A stretch of DNA of 64,000 nucleotides from an uncultured Planctomyces sp. (GTDB taxonomy: Bacteria; Planctomycetota; Planctomycetia; Planctomycetales; Planctomycetaceae), in assembly GCA_937899075.1 (NCBI GenBank), contig CALDJX010000208.1:1-64000 (forward strand), read 5' to 3'. Numbering within the stretch: position 1 is the stretch's first letter; each line of letters starts with the position of its first letter. Below, in pieces: positions 8,369 to 17,356 of the stretch. The translations under genes were made by a program, and so were the position numbers. Below the pieces are notes generated by a model that did no database searches, was not told where the DNA came from, and was given only the letters and a program-made list of their open reading frames with translations.

Positions 8369-9832
8369 TCAGGCGAACACTTTTTCGACGACGTGGCCGC
8401 CGACGTCGGTCAGGCGGTAGTCTCGCCCCTGGAAGCGGAACGTCAGTTTGAGATGGTCCAGCCCCAGCAGATGCAGCAGCGTGGCTTGCAGATCATGGAC
8501 GTGGACGACGTCTTCGACGGAGTTGTAGCCGAGTTCGTCGGTTGCTCCGATTGACTGCCCGCCTTTCACGCCGCCTCCCGCCAGCCACATCGAGAAACCA
8601 TTGATGTGATGGTCCCGGCCGATCAGGTCTCGCGGTTCGCCTTGAGGAGTGCGGCCGAACTCGCCGCCCCACACGACGACGGTGTCGTTCAGCAGGCCTC
8701 GTTGCTTCAGGTCTTTCACCAGTGCCGCGGACGGTTGGTCGGTCTCTCCGCAGCGAGCATCCAGAGCCTTACCAAGGTCCGTGCCAGGATTTCCGTGATG
8801 GTCCCAGTCTGTGTGGTAAAGCTGGACGAACCGACTGCCTCGTTCAACGAGTCGTCGAGCGAGCAAACAGTTCCGCGCGAAGCTCGGTTTAGCGACGTCG
8901 GTGATGCCGTAGTCGGCGAGCGTTTCTTTCGTTTCGCCGGACAGGTCCATCAGCTCGGGAGCGCTGCTCTGCATGCGGTACGCCATTTCGTACGCGGCGA
9001 TCCGCGTGGCGATTTCTGGATCGCCGATCTGGTCCAGTCGTGCCTGGTTGAGATCTTTGACGGCGTCGACAAACTCGCCCTGACGCTTCCGGTCGAAACC
9101 TTTCGGCGATGAGAGATTCAGAATCGGGTCAGCACCGTTCAGCAACGGCACGCCCTGGTAAGTCGTCGGCAGAAATCCGCTGGACCAAAGCGGTGTGCCG
9201 CCACGAGGGCCGCGCGGGCCGGAGTTGAGCACCAGGAAGCCCGGCAGGTCGTCGGCTTCGCTGCCGATTCCGTACGTCACCCATGAGCCCATGCTCGGTC
9301 GGCCGCTGAAACGTTCGAAGCCGGTATTCATGTAGAGCTTCGCTGGGCCGTGATTGAAGACTTCCGTCTTCATGCTGCGGATCAAGCAGATGTCGTCGGC
9401 AATCGAGCCAACATGCGGGAGCAGTTCCGAAAGTTCGAGACCGCTTTCACCGTGCGGTTTGAACTTCCGTTTTGTCCCGAGCAGTTTGGCGTCCTTCTTG
9501 ATAAACGCGAAACGCTTGCCCTCGACGTACGACTCCGGGATGACCTGCCCGCTTAGTTCCTGAAGTTTCGGTTTGTAATCGAAGAGTTCCAGGTGGCTCG
9601 GACCTCCGGCCATGAAGAGGTAGATCACGTTCTTCGCGCGCGGTGGATGATGACCGTCCTGCGGTGCGAGCGGGTTGGTCAGCCGCGGATTCTTCGCATC
9701 TTCTGTCTTCGCGGCAAAGATTTTTCGATCGGACATCAGCGACGCCAACCCGATACTCCCCAGCGAAAGCCCGGCGTTGCCGAAGAAGTGCCGACGAGTC
9801 TGTTCGATGATCGGGTTGACTGAACTATTCAT
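8369..9832 (-). CDS. DUF1501 family protein (sulfatase-like fold), exported
   Basis: A 487-aa member of the planctomycete DUF1501 family, which has an alkaline-phosphatase/sulfatase-like fold. The N-terminal export signal contains RRHFFGNAGLSLGSIGLASL, a Tat-like twin arginine followed by a hydrophobic stretch. Family blocks visible are MAGGPSHLELFDYKP, QLYHTDWDHHGN, VVWGGEFGRTPQ and the C-terminal HDLQATLLHLLGLDH. Family members normally sit beside a DUF1549/DUF1553 cytochrome-type gene, but here the neighbours are a YTV protein and a GspF homologue. The reaction is unknown. Confidence 0.9.
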   Translation of the reverse strand: MNSSVNPIIEQTRRHFFGNAGLSLGSIGLASLMSDRKIFAAKTEDAKNPRLTNPLAPQDGHHPPRAKNVIYLFMAGGPSHLELFDYKPKLQELSGQVIPESYVEGKRFAFIKKDAKLLGTKRKFKPHGESGLELSELLPHVGSIADDICLIRSMKTEVFNHGPAKLYMNTGFERFSGRPSMGSWVTYGIGSEADDLPGFLVLNSGPRGPRGGTPLWSSGFLPTTYQGVPLLNGADPILNLSSPKGFDRKRQGEFVDAVKDLNQARLDQIGDPEIATRIAAYEMAYRMQSSAPELMDLSGETKETLADYGITDVAKPSFARNCLLARRLVERGSRFVQLYHTDWDHHGNPGTDLGKALDARCGETDQPSAALVKDLKQRGLLNDTVVVWGGEFGRTPQGEPRDLIGRDHHINGFSMWLAGGGVKGGQSIGATDELGYNSVEDVVHVHDLQATLLHLLGLDHLKLTFRFQGRDYRLTDVGGHVVEKVFA

Positions 9833-9852
9833 CGTGCCTGTCCGACGTAAAG

Positions 9853-9914
9853 GTAGGCTGGGTCGCGACCCAGCTTTATGTGATTCCGTAATGCTGGGTC
9901 ACGACCCAGCCTAC
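9853..9914. repeat. REPIN, family A (GTAG + GCTGGGTC/GACCCAGC palindrome, inverted pair)
   Basis: The first arm is GTAG followed by the perfect palindrome gctgggtcgcgacccagc. After 17 bp comes the inverted second arm gctgggtcacgacccagc followed by ctac. The GTAG head plus palindrome is the known format of REP sequences acted on by RAYT transposases. A second copy is at 49918-49973. Confidence 0.85.
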
Positions 9915-9950
9915 CGCATCTTTGTCGCTTTGACCGTGGGCTGTCGGGCA

Positions 9951-10982
9951 TCACGTCGTCAGGTCGGTGATCATCCCGATGTAGGTCAGCACGACTTTAA
10001 ATACGAAGAAGATGATGAACCCGGCGACGAACAACCAGACCACAACGCTGATCGCACTGGTCAGAATTTTCAATGCTCGGCGGGCATCTTCTTCGAAATG
10101 CGGGCTCAGTCGATGAAGCGCTTCCGGGACCGTGCCGGATTCTTCCGCGACAGAAACCATTTCGAGAAACTCCTCGGTGAAGAGTCGGCTTTGCGCGAGA
10201 CTTTCAGTCAGGCTGGAGCCTTCCATCACGGCTGAAGTAATGAATGGCGTCTGAGCGACGAATGCTCCGTTGCCGGTTGCTTTCAGACTTCCCTGCAAAC
10301 TTCGATTCACCGGCATCCCGGTCTGCTGAGTCAAGTAGTACGACCAGGAGAATCTGGCGATCGCGAACGATCTCATGCAGCGTCCCAAAACCGGAACCAT
10401 CAGAAGCAACGGATCGACAATCGCCTTGGCCTGAGCCGCTTTCTGAATCATTAGCCAGACGGCGAACATGGCAGCGAAGGTTCCGAACGTTCCCGTCAGC
10501 CAGATCACGGCACCAGTCGGACCTTTCAGGCCGAACACAATATTCGAGATAGCGTTGTCGCCGCCGATGAGCCCAAGGACCATGATCAGAATGGCGATGA
10601 CAAAGATCGCGGCGACCAGCTGAAACACCGGCCAGATCAACGATCCGATTAACTCTTTCTTCATCCGGATATTGGCGTCGTAATGTTCAGCCAGGTGCTT
10701 GAGAACTTCGGGCAGCGAGCCGGTCTCTTCGGCCATCGAGACCATCTCGACGAACAGCGTCGGGAAGAACTTGCCGTGCTCCTTCAGTGCCTGCGAAATG
10801 TCCGACCCTCCCTGAATCGCGTCGGAAACTTCTCGCAGCACTTTCTTTGTCGGGCCGTGCATGGCCTTCTTCGAGGCGATGCCGATTGCTTTTCGGATCT
10901 GAATGCCGGACTCGAGCATCGTCGCCAGCGACCTCGAAACAATCGCCAGTGTCTTAGGCGGAACTCGAGACGCGAAGATCAT
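9951..10982 (-). CDS. Type II secretion / type IV pilus inner-membrane protein, GspF/PilC family
   Basis: A 343-aa polytopic membrane protein. Two T2SSF domains are visible, about residues 10-130 and 205-330. Each carries the hallmark LARQ-like helix (LATMLESGIQIRKAI; YLTQQTGMPVNRSL) and a conserved E-E-T/S-G turn (MAEETGSLPEVL; VAEESGTVPEAL). Transmembrane segments lie near 113-145 and at the C-terminus. Family members form the inner-membrane platform of pseudopilus or pilus machines. No GspE, GspG or other secretion genes are adjacent, so the partner machine must be encoded elsewhere. It is shorter than E. coli GspF (about 400 aa) because the N-terminal extension is reduced. Confidence 0.85.
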   Translation of the reverse strand: MIFASRVPPKTLAIVSRSLATMLESGIQIRKAIGIASKKAMHGPTKKVLREVSDAIQGGSDISQALKEHGKFFPTLFVEMVSMAEETGSLPEVLKHLAEHYDANIRMKKELIGSLIWPVFQLVAAIFVIAILIMVLGLIGGDNAISNIVFGLKGPTGAVIWLTGTFGTFAAMFAVWLMIQKAAQAKAIVDPLLLMVPVLGRCMRSFAIARFSWSYYLTQQTGMPVNRSLQGSLKATGNGAFVAQTPFITSAVMEGSSLTESLAQSRLFTEEFLEMVSVAEESGTVPEALHRLSPHFEEDARRALKILTSAISVVVWLFVAGFIIFFVFKVVLTYIGMITDLTT

Positions 10983-11040
10983 GACGGTGTCTTTCCGAGA
11001 CGGTAGCGAAATCGAATTCCGAGGGCAGGCGGCTCAGGAA

Positions 11041-12078
11041 TCAGCCGTCGATGCTCCACTCGCCGAGCGAAACCGTGAATTTCGTTCGCATCTGACTGAT
11101 GATGGCGATTGCCAGGATCGGTGAAAACTGTTCCGGTTGATGCAGCATCTCGATCAGCCCGTACTTCAGGATTGGATCGCCACGCAGTACAACGATTTCG
11201 AGTTGCTGGTCTTCGCGATGTCCACCGACGATCCGGATCAAATCCTCGGGCTGCCTCACCGATTTGCCATCGATTTCGACGACGATATCACCGACCAGAA
11301 TTCCGGCGTTACCGGCCGCTCCTCCCGCACTCACTTTACTGATGGCACACCCGAGCGGCCCGGGCAATCCCATGCCGACTCCAAGCATCGCCGGTCCGCG
11401 AGGTTCAAATTCAGTATCCGGCATCTCGAGTTTAAGATCTTCGATCGCCTCCTTCGGAAGTGGATGGCCACTTACCAGATAGATCTTGAGCAGTGATTTA
11501 AGACGCGACAGATGCCTGAGCCCATCGACGCCGCCCATCCAGTGTCGGTCGATGGCCGCCGCCTGAGCCCATCCCTGTTCAGGACGAATGTGCTCGCCGT
11601 TGACGAGCACCGGAAAATCGTGCTGCATCTGAATCTGGCCGCCGAGTCGACGAACTTCGGCAATGGCTCGTCGCTGGGTGACCGTGAAGCGATTGGCTTC
11701 GAGCGTCTGCGCTGCCTTCTGCGCGACGGCCGGAAGTTTGGATCGAGAAATCAACTGATTCAGACTAGCCTCTGCCTGGTCAAACGCGACGGCATCTTCG
11801 GAGAGGTACAACGTTTCGAGAATCGCCACGGCTCGCAGCCCGGCTTCCAGGTTGTCCTGCAAAGCGATCTCTGTCACGGGAGCGATGACTGACGGGCCGA
11901 GCGACGGCAGCTTCTTCGTTGCTGAATCTCGAACAGCGAAGTCCTGATGCTTCAGGTCAAGAGCCAGTTTCTGTGCCTCGGCGGTCGATGTGCTGACTTC
12001 GTCGGCAATCAACACCGAACCCATCGCCACGATGAAAAGTAGCGTGCTGAGCAATCGGCTGGTTTGAAAGTGTGTCAT
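11041..12078 (-). CDS. Secreted/periplasmic PDZ-domain protein
   Basis: A 345-aa protein with an N-terminal signal (LLSTLLFIVAMGSVLIADE). Residues about 35-130 are helical and HEAT-like (HQDFAVRDSATKKLPSLG). The middle part (about 135-220) contains an LRR-like stretch (GLRHLSRLKSLLKIYLVSG). A PDZ domain occupies about 230-305 (VSAGGAAGNAGILVGDIVVEIDGKSV). No protease domain or catalytic triad is present, so the PDZ probably binds a peptide or protein ligand. It is 58 bp upstream of the GspF gene on the same strand and may be cotranscribed with it. Confidence 0.7.
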   Translation of the reverse strand: MTHFQTSRLLSTLLFIVAMGSVLIADEVSTSTAEAQKLALDLKHQDFAVRDSATKKLPSLGPSVIAPVTEIALQDNLEAGLRAVAILETLYLSEDAVAFDQAEASLNQLISRSKLPAVAQKAAQTLEANRFTVTQRRAIAEVRRLGGQIQMQHDFPVLVNGEHIRPEQGWAQAAAIDRHWMGGVDGLRHLSRLKSLLKIYLVSGHPLPKEAIEDLKLEMPDTEFEPRGPAMLGVGMGLPGPLGCAISKVSAGGAAGNAGILVGDIVVEIDGKSVRQPEDLIRIVGGHREDQQLEIVVLRGDPILKYGLIEMLHQPEQFSPILAIAIISQMRTKFTVSLGEWSIDG

Positions 12079-12275
12079 GCGGTCCCTGCTTTTCCGAACT
12101 TCGGCATCTGGCCAGATGCGTGGGGTCGATCATCGTGCCACAATCGGCACGCAGAGGCCAGAGCGCCTTGTCAGAAACGAAAGCGTGCAGCGTCTGTGGC
12201 GGTCGCGGTGGTCTCGTGCAATCATTCGTTGAACCGTCGACCGCATCCCAGACCGCGAGCCCTCCCGGAAGAATC

Positions 12276-12572
12276 ATGCCGCAGGAAAACCCGCCGCCAA
12301 ATCCCACGCCGAACCCCCTGTTCAAACTCGTCGTCGTCGTCAGCGCAGCGTTCGTGCTGACAATTCTGCTGATGATCGTGACAGCTTTTTCGTCGCTTGA
12401 AAATCCGCTGGTCATCTTCTTCAACGAGTATGGCCTGAAGCTGATCGGCGTCGAGGTGGCCCTGATCCTTGTCTTTGCCTTCGCCGCGATGTGGCTCGAC
12501 GGAAAACAGACGATCGCTGCAAAGCAGGATATCCCCAACCGGAACGATGTCGCTTCTAAAGATCCGCAGTAG
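12276..12572 (+). CDS. Small two-helix membrane protein, unknown
   Basis: A 98-aa protein. The ORF-track start (12072) is rejected because its first 68 residues lie antisense to the start of the PDZ gene and look non-coding. The Met at 12276 has CGGAAG 8 nt upstream and opens with a Pro/Asn-rich segment (MPQENPPPNPTPN). Two transmembrane helices follow (LFKLVVVVSAAFVLTILLMIV, about 15-37; LIGVEVALILVFAFAAMWL, about 54-73) and a short polar tail. No family was recognised. It could be a small accessory membrane protein. Confidence 0.55.
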   Translation: MPQENPPPNPTPNPLFKLVVVVSAAFVLTILLMIVTAFSSLENPLVIFFNEYGLKLIGVEVALILVFAFAAMWLDGKQTIAAKQDIPNRNDVASKDPQ

Positions 12573-12730
12573 CCACATCGGCGGCGTGCGGAATGCCGGC
12601 CGCCGGAGTCGACTTAAATAGATCGACCTGCCTCGCGAAAAAATTCAAAAGTCACGGTGCGGATTTGCGGTTTGTGTCGGAGTCTCGGCTGCCATTGAAT
12701 GTGCCGGTTCGTCGGGCCGATAGACCGGGC

Positions 12731-13207
12731 ATGATTGATCTCGAACTGGAACTTGTCTCCGAAAACCCATCGTGGATCGCCGTTCTGAAGGCTTATCAGA
12801 AGGCTCAGGAAGAACTCGCCGCACGGCAGGCCGAAGAGGCCGCGAAGTCTGCGCAGGCGGAAAAGTCTGCCACCAGTCCCGACGGCGAGATCGCCTCCGA
12901 AGCCACTGTTGACGATGCGGTGACCGCACAGCCTGACGAGCCGGAGACGTCGGACGAAGTCGACAATGCCGGCTCTGCTCCGAAGAAGCGTGCCAGTCGC
13001 TGGGTTCAGAGGATCACACAACTGTCCGGAATTGAAACGGCCGAACTGTCAAAGATTCATGGCCGGCTCATTGCCTACGACTTGTTGAAGTGCGATCTGG
13101 CTGGTCGCTCCGACGGGATGGTTTATCAGTTGACCTCGACCGGTAAAACCGTTCTGAATCGGCTCAGCGAAGAGGCACCCGAGAGCGAAGACCGGTCAGC
13201 CGCGTAG
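12731..13207 (+). CDS. Hypothetical protein with Ala/Glu-rich linker and winged-helix-like C-terminus
   Basis: About 158 aa from the ATG at 12731; the longer ORF (12593) adds 46 residues that show no coding character. Residues about 1-20 (MIDLELELVSENPSWIAVL) form a short ordered region. Residues 25-95 are a charged, Ala/Glu-rich low-complexity linker. The last 55 residues (RITQLSGIETAELSKIHGRLI...DLLKCDLAGRSDGMVYQLTSTG) read like a winged helix-turn-helix with a beta wing. A DNA-binding or adaptor role is possible but only inferred from this pattern. Confidence 0.5.
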   Translation: MIDLELELVSENPSWIAVLKAYQKAQEELAARQAEEAAKSAQAEKSATSPDGEIASEATVDDAVTAQPDEPETSDEVDNAGSAPKKRASRWVQRITQLSGIETAELSKIHGRLIAYDLLKCDLAGRSDGMVYQLTSTGKTVLNRLSEEAPESEDRSAA

Positions 13208-13463
13208 TCGGTCCGTTCGGCATTTCGCTCGGCGAGGAGACGCTCATTCGAGGATACCGCCACGTCGTCGGCAAACGTCGATTGAAGCGACGCGGCGTGG
13301 CGCATAACATGCCGCCACGCTGATGTGTTCATCAGTTTGTCAGACTGCGGAGCAGGAATGACCTGCCGGCGTGATCTCATCGAAGAGAATTCACGATTCC
13401 GTCAGGCATGAAGTTCCGCAGTGAGAATCTCGTTTCTTCCCCACTCACGAGCTGCACAGAGTC

Positions 13464-14819
13464 ATGCCAAACGATACGGATGTCAGAATCCTTGACGCGG
13501 TCTGTTCCTTCGAGCCCGTTTCATTCAGGGCTCCGCTGAAATTCGGAGGCAGAATCGTCGACAAGACGTTCCTGATGAACGTCGAGGTCACCGTCGAGAC
13601 CCACTCCGGCAAACACGCGACCGGCTTCGGAAGCATGCCGGTGGGCAACATCTGGGCGTGGCCAACGTCCGACCTGACCGGCGACCAGACTGAGCTCTCC
13701 ATGAAGGATTTCGCCGAACGCATCGTCAGCATCGCGTCGGAGGTTCCTCATTACGGGCACCCGATGGAGCTGATGTTCGACTTAACCGAAGAGTACGCTC
13801 ACACTGCTAAGACGATCGTCGCCGGCCACAAGTTTGCGGGCGAGTTCCCAAAGCTCGCGCAACTGGTCGCTGCCAGCCCGCTCGACGCGGCTGTCCATGA
13901 TGCTTACGGACGGGTTCACGAAATCAACTCGTACGATGCACTGTCCAGCGATTTCATGAACGACGATCTGTCAGAGTATCTCGACGATCAGTTTGCGGGC
14001 GAGTATCTCGATCAGTACACACTGCGAACACCTAAAGCCCGAATGCCGCTTTACCATCTGGTCGGAGCGCTCGATCCACTGACTGATGCTGACGTCACCG
14101 ACCGACCCAACGACAAACTGCCAGTCACGCTCGGCGAGTGGATTAACGCCGACGGCCTGACGCATCTGAAGATCAAGCTGTCCGGCGACAACTTTGATTG
14201 GGATGTCGACCGGGTTGTCTCGATCGAAAAACTGGCCGCGGAAGTTCAGGCTGCACGAGGCTGCAAAGAATGGTTCTACTCGCTCGACTTCAACGAAAAA
14301 TGTGAGAACGTCGAGTACGTACTTGAGTTCCTGAAGAAAGTTCAGGAGCAATCGCCGTCAGCTTACGACCGGACTCAGTACATCGAGCAGCCAACCAGTC
14401 GGGACCTGAAAGCTCATCCGGAAATCAAGCTGCACGAAGCGGCGAAGCTGAAGCCCGTTGTCGTCGACGAAGCACTGGTCGATTACGAAGCGCTGCTGCT
14501 GGCTCGCGATCAGGGTTACACCGGCATCGCCTTGAAAGCGTGCAAAGGGCACTCTGAATCACTGTGCCTGGGAGCCGCCGCTCAGAAGTTCGGAATGTTC
14601 CTGTGCGTCCAGGACCTGACCTGCCCCGGCTTCTCGTTCCTGCATTCAGCCAGCCTGGCCGCTCGCATCCCAACCGTAACGGCCATCGAAGGCAACGGCC
14701 GGCAATACTGCCCCGGCCCCAACCGCCCTTACGCCAGAGTCATGCCGTCAATGTTCGACATCACCGACGGTACGGTCGGCACAAGCTGCCTCGACGACAT
14801 CGGCCTGGGCTTCGGTTAA
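13464..14819 (+). CDS. Enolase-superfamily enzyme (mandelate racemase/muconate lactonizing type)
   Basis: A 451-aa cytosolic enzyme with an N-terminal capping domain (about 1-150) and a TIM barrel. Barrel residues in family order are K-x-K (HLKIKLSG, about 234-236), an Asp ligand (YSLDFNE), a Glu ligand (YIEQPTSRD), D/E (VVVDEALVD) and a late Lys (IALKACKGHSES). This K-x-K ... D ... E ... D/E ... K arrangement matches the MLE/dipeptide-epimerase/OSBS side of the superfamily rather than mandelate racemase proper, which uses His. The reaction is therefore probably a proton abstraction alpha to a carboxylate, Mg2+ dependent. The substrate is unknown and no pathway genes are adjacent. Confidence 0.75.
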   Translation: MPNDTDVRILDAVCSFEPVSFRAPLKFGGRIVDKTFLMNVEVTVETHSGKHATGFGSMPVGNIWAWPTSDLTGDQTELSMKDFAERIVSIASEVPHYGHPMELMFDLTEEYAHTAKTIVAGHKFAGEFPKLAQLVAASPLDAAVHDAYGRVHEINSYDALSSDFMNDDLSEYLDDQFAGEYLDQYTLRTPKARMPLYHLVGALDPLTDADVTDRPNDKLPVTLGEWINADGLTHLKIKLSGDNFDWDVDRVVSIEKLAAEVQAARGCKEWFYSLDFNEKCENVEYVLEFLKKVQEQSPSAYDRTQYIEQPTSRDLKAHPEIKLHEAAKLKPVVVDEALVDYEALLLARDQGYTGIALKACKGHSESLCLGAAAQKFGMFLCVQDLTCPGFSFLHSASLAARIPTVTAIEGNGRQYCPGPNRPYARVMPSMFDITDGTVGTSCLDDIGLGFG

Positions 14820-14871
14820 AGGTTTGGAGACGGCGTGAATTTCTGATCGAGCAGCTCGGCATGTGGTGCGA

Positions 14872-17220
14872 TTACCGGTTCGTTATCAGATCGCTCGTGG
14901 CGATGCTTCGGACCATCTCGTTGAACCTGAAATCGTTCTTCGCTGACTGATCCACGAGTTCCTGCACGGTCGCATGGTCAGCGGCGACAAGCTTTCGGCC
15001 TTTGGCGTACTCGGCAATCCGAATGATTAAAATACGGGCGAAGGGGCGAATGTCACTCGACAGGATTTTCTTGAGTTCCGTGACGTCGGCGAAGTCTTTG
15101 CCCAGATAATTGCCGTGCGTGGTGACTTGTTGAGTCTTGGAATACTTCGTTCGCAGACGACCAATGGGATCGTACGCTTCGAGCGCGAACCCAAGCGGAT
15201 CCATGCGGCGGTGGCATTCCATGCAGGCAGGATCGCTGCGATGTTTTTCGAGCATCTCGCGAACGGTGACGGCACCGTTCAAGTCAGGCGTCAGCGCGGG
15301 AACTTCTTTCGGCGGCGGTGGTGGCGGAGTGCCCAACAGGTCCTTTAATACCCAGACGCCGCGTTCAATCGGCGAAGTCTCGACGCCGTTAGCACTGAGG
15401 GTGAGGATGCTGCCGTGCCCCAGCAGCCCGCCGCGTTTTGCTTCGGGTGGAAAGGTGACTCGCTGGAAGTCGTTCGTACCGTCGCGATCAAACGGCATTC
15501 CATAGAGGTCGGCCAGTCCCTTGTTGATGAATGAGTAGTCCGAATCGATGAAGTCGCGAACGCTGCGATTCTCATGCAACACATGGCGAAAGAATCGATG
15601 CGTCTCATTGAGCATCGCGCGTTCCAGATTCTGCTGGTAGTAGACTCGAAACTCGCCCTTGGCATCCGGTGGCATGCTTCCCAGCGATCCGAGCGAAAGC
15701 CACTGATCGGCGAAGCTTTGGCTGAAACGCGTTGATCGTACGTCGTCGAGCATTCGCGAAACCTGCTCGCTTAACGCTGCCGACTCTTTGAGCTTGCCTG
15801 ACTTCGCGAGCGAGAACAGTTCTTCATCCGGCATCGTACTCCAGAAAAAGTACGACAGCCGGTTGGCGAGTTCGTAGGAATCCAGCTCGCCCTGCCCTTC
15901 GCGAATGTAAAGAAAGTCGACCGATGCCATCATGGCCGCAAACGTCTTGATGATCGATTCGTGCCAGTCGCGGGTTCGAGCATATTGGACGTCGAGAAAC
16001 GTGAGGTAAGGGGCGAGTTCCTCCGCTGCCACCGGTCGCCGAAACGCTCGGTCAGCGAAGCGGCGAATGAGCTGCTCCCGCACGGCGGCACTTTTGAAAT
16101 CGGGCACGGTGTCCATCCCGTAAGTCGTGCGGAACGATTCGGGGGGCCATTCATCGTGAAACGGACCTTCGATCCAATATTGGGTGACACGAATGCCCGG
16201 ACCGACGAAGGGCTGTTTCATCGCAGACGCCGGAATCTTGCGGCGGCGGATGTTGGACCGAATCTGCGTAATGGGCTTGCCGGACCCGTTGACGAACGAG
16301 ACGTACGGGAAGTGACATTTGTCGATCCAGGCATCAAAGGTGAATGTCTGCTCGACGGCGTCTTTCAACTCAAACGTCTTCAGCAGCACGCGAGTCGCAG
16401 ACACGCTTTCAACCGCGTTCTGCTGGATGCCGAAACCCATAACCAGCGGACCTTTGGCCGGTTGAAACCTGACCGGATAACGATCGCGGTCAACGCCTGA
16501 GGCTGTCACCGTGATCGTGTACCGACCAGGCGTTGTCATCGTGCGTGTTGATAGACCGTCGTAGAGTTGAGCACTGCCACCGCTGCGCGTGATCGCGTAC
16601 TTGGCGCTGGTGTTGATGTACCGCGCCGAGGTGCCTTTCATCTTCGAAAGATTCACTTTGACAACCTGCACTGCCGGTCGATCTGGAGCTGCGGAGAACA
16701 AAGACTGTCGCAGACTCTTCTCTGCAGCGCCCATGTATTCGAGCAGCAACTCGTTGGAGATCACGAGCGATTCCGCATTCGTATCAAAACCCTCGTCCAC
16801 TTCGTCGTCGTAGATGTATTCCCCCGGATCGAACGTGCCCTGTCGCAAACCAAGCAGGTCACGGACTGAGTTTCCATACTCCCGTTTGTTGAGCCTCCGA
16901 AATCCCGTCGAGATTTCTGGGGAGTCATTCATCGCACACGTCAAAGCGAACTTCAGCGCCGATCGCCGTTCAGCCTCGGTCGGTTGCGACTGGTCGTCCG
17001 GAGGCATCGCCTCGCTCGCGAGCTGCTCGTAGATGTCCTTCCACACGACGGCGTCCACAGCCAACACATTCTGAAGCCCTACATCACCCTTCGGCTTGAC
17101 CTTGCCATGACAACGGACGCAGTACTTCGTAAAGAAGGGCTGGTGTGCTGCGAGTTCGTCTGCCGACGATGCGCCGACCTGAATGAGAAGTATGCATAAT
17201 GCGAATTGAAGTTTGTTCAT
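14872..17220 (-). CDS. DUF1592-type planctomycete cytochrome protein (DUF1587/1592/1588/1585)
   Basis: A 782-aa exported protein (signal LQFALCILLIQVGASSA). An N-terminal cytochrome-like motif CVRCHGKVKPKGD is followed by the DUF1587 block FRRLNKREYGNSVRDLLGL. Then come a central beta-rich domain, DUF1592 (ELANRLSYFFWSTMPDEEL), DUF1588 (RGGLLGHGSILTLSANG and a proline run) and DUF1585 at the C-terminus. A second CxxCH occurs at CMECHRRMDPLGFALEAYD. These domains (PSCyt/PSD type) are a hallmark of planctomycetes; electron transfer is assumed and the substrate is unknown. It is encoded just downstream of its usual partner, a DUF1552 protein. Confidence 0.9.
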   Translation of the reverse strand: MNKLQFALCILLIQVGASSADELAAHQPFFTKYCVRCHGKVKPKGDVGLQNVLAVDAVVWKDIYEQLASEAMPPDDQSQPTEAERRSALKFALTCAMNDSPEISTGFRRLNKREYGNSVRDLLGLRQGTFDPGEYIYDDEVDEGFDTNAESLVISNELLLEYMGAAEKSLRQSLFSAAPDRPAVQVVKVNLSKMKGTSARYINTSAKYAITRSGGSAQLYDGLSTRTMTTPGRYTITVTASGVDRDRYPVRFQPAKGPLVMGFGIQQNAVESVSATRVLLKTFELKDAVEQTFTFDAWIDKCHFPYVSFVNGSGKPITQIRSNIRRRKIPASAMKQPFVGPGIRVTQYWIEGPFHDEWPPESFRTTYGMDTVPDFKSAAVREQLIRRFADRAFRRPVAAEELAPYLTFLDVQYARTRDWHESIIKTFAAMMASVDFLYIREGQGELDSYELANRLSYFFWSTMPDEELFSLAKSGKLKESAALSEQVSRMLDDVRSTRFSQSFADQWLSLGSLGSMPPDAKGEFRVYYQQNLERAMLNETHRFFRHVLHENRSVRDFIDSDYSFINKGLADLYGMPFDRDGTNDFQRVTFPPEAKRGGLLGHGSILTLSANGVETSPIERGVWVLKDLLGTPPPPPPKEVPALTPDLNGAVTVREMLEKHRSDPACMECHRRMDPLGFALEAYDPIGRLRTKYSKTQQVTTHGNYLGKDFADVTELKKILSSDIRPFARILIIRIAEYAKGRKLVAADHATVQELVDQSAKNDFRFNEMVRSIATSDLITNR

Positions 17221-17238
17221 TGAAGGACTTCAGGATTT

Positions 17239-17349
17239 GGCCACGGATTTTCACGGATCAAAGGGTTTGTGCTGGCAGGACTCACATCCTTAACCAGCCG
17301 TCGAATGCTACTAATTCTACTTCATCCTCATCCGTGAAAATCCGTGGCT
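17239..17349. repeat. Intergenic inverted repeat, family H
   Basis: The arms ggccacggattttcacggat and atccgtgaaaatccgtggct face each other across about 70 bp between the DUF1592 and DUF1552 genes. Pairing is almost perfect over 20 bp. One copy in the window. No open reading frame is present inside. Confidence 0.75.
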
Positions 17350-17356
17350 GATTTTT

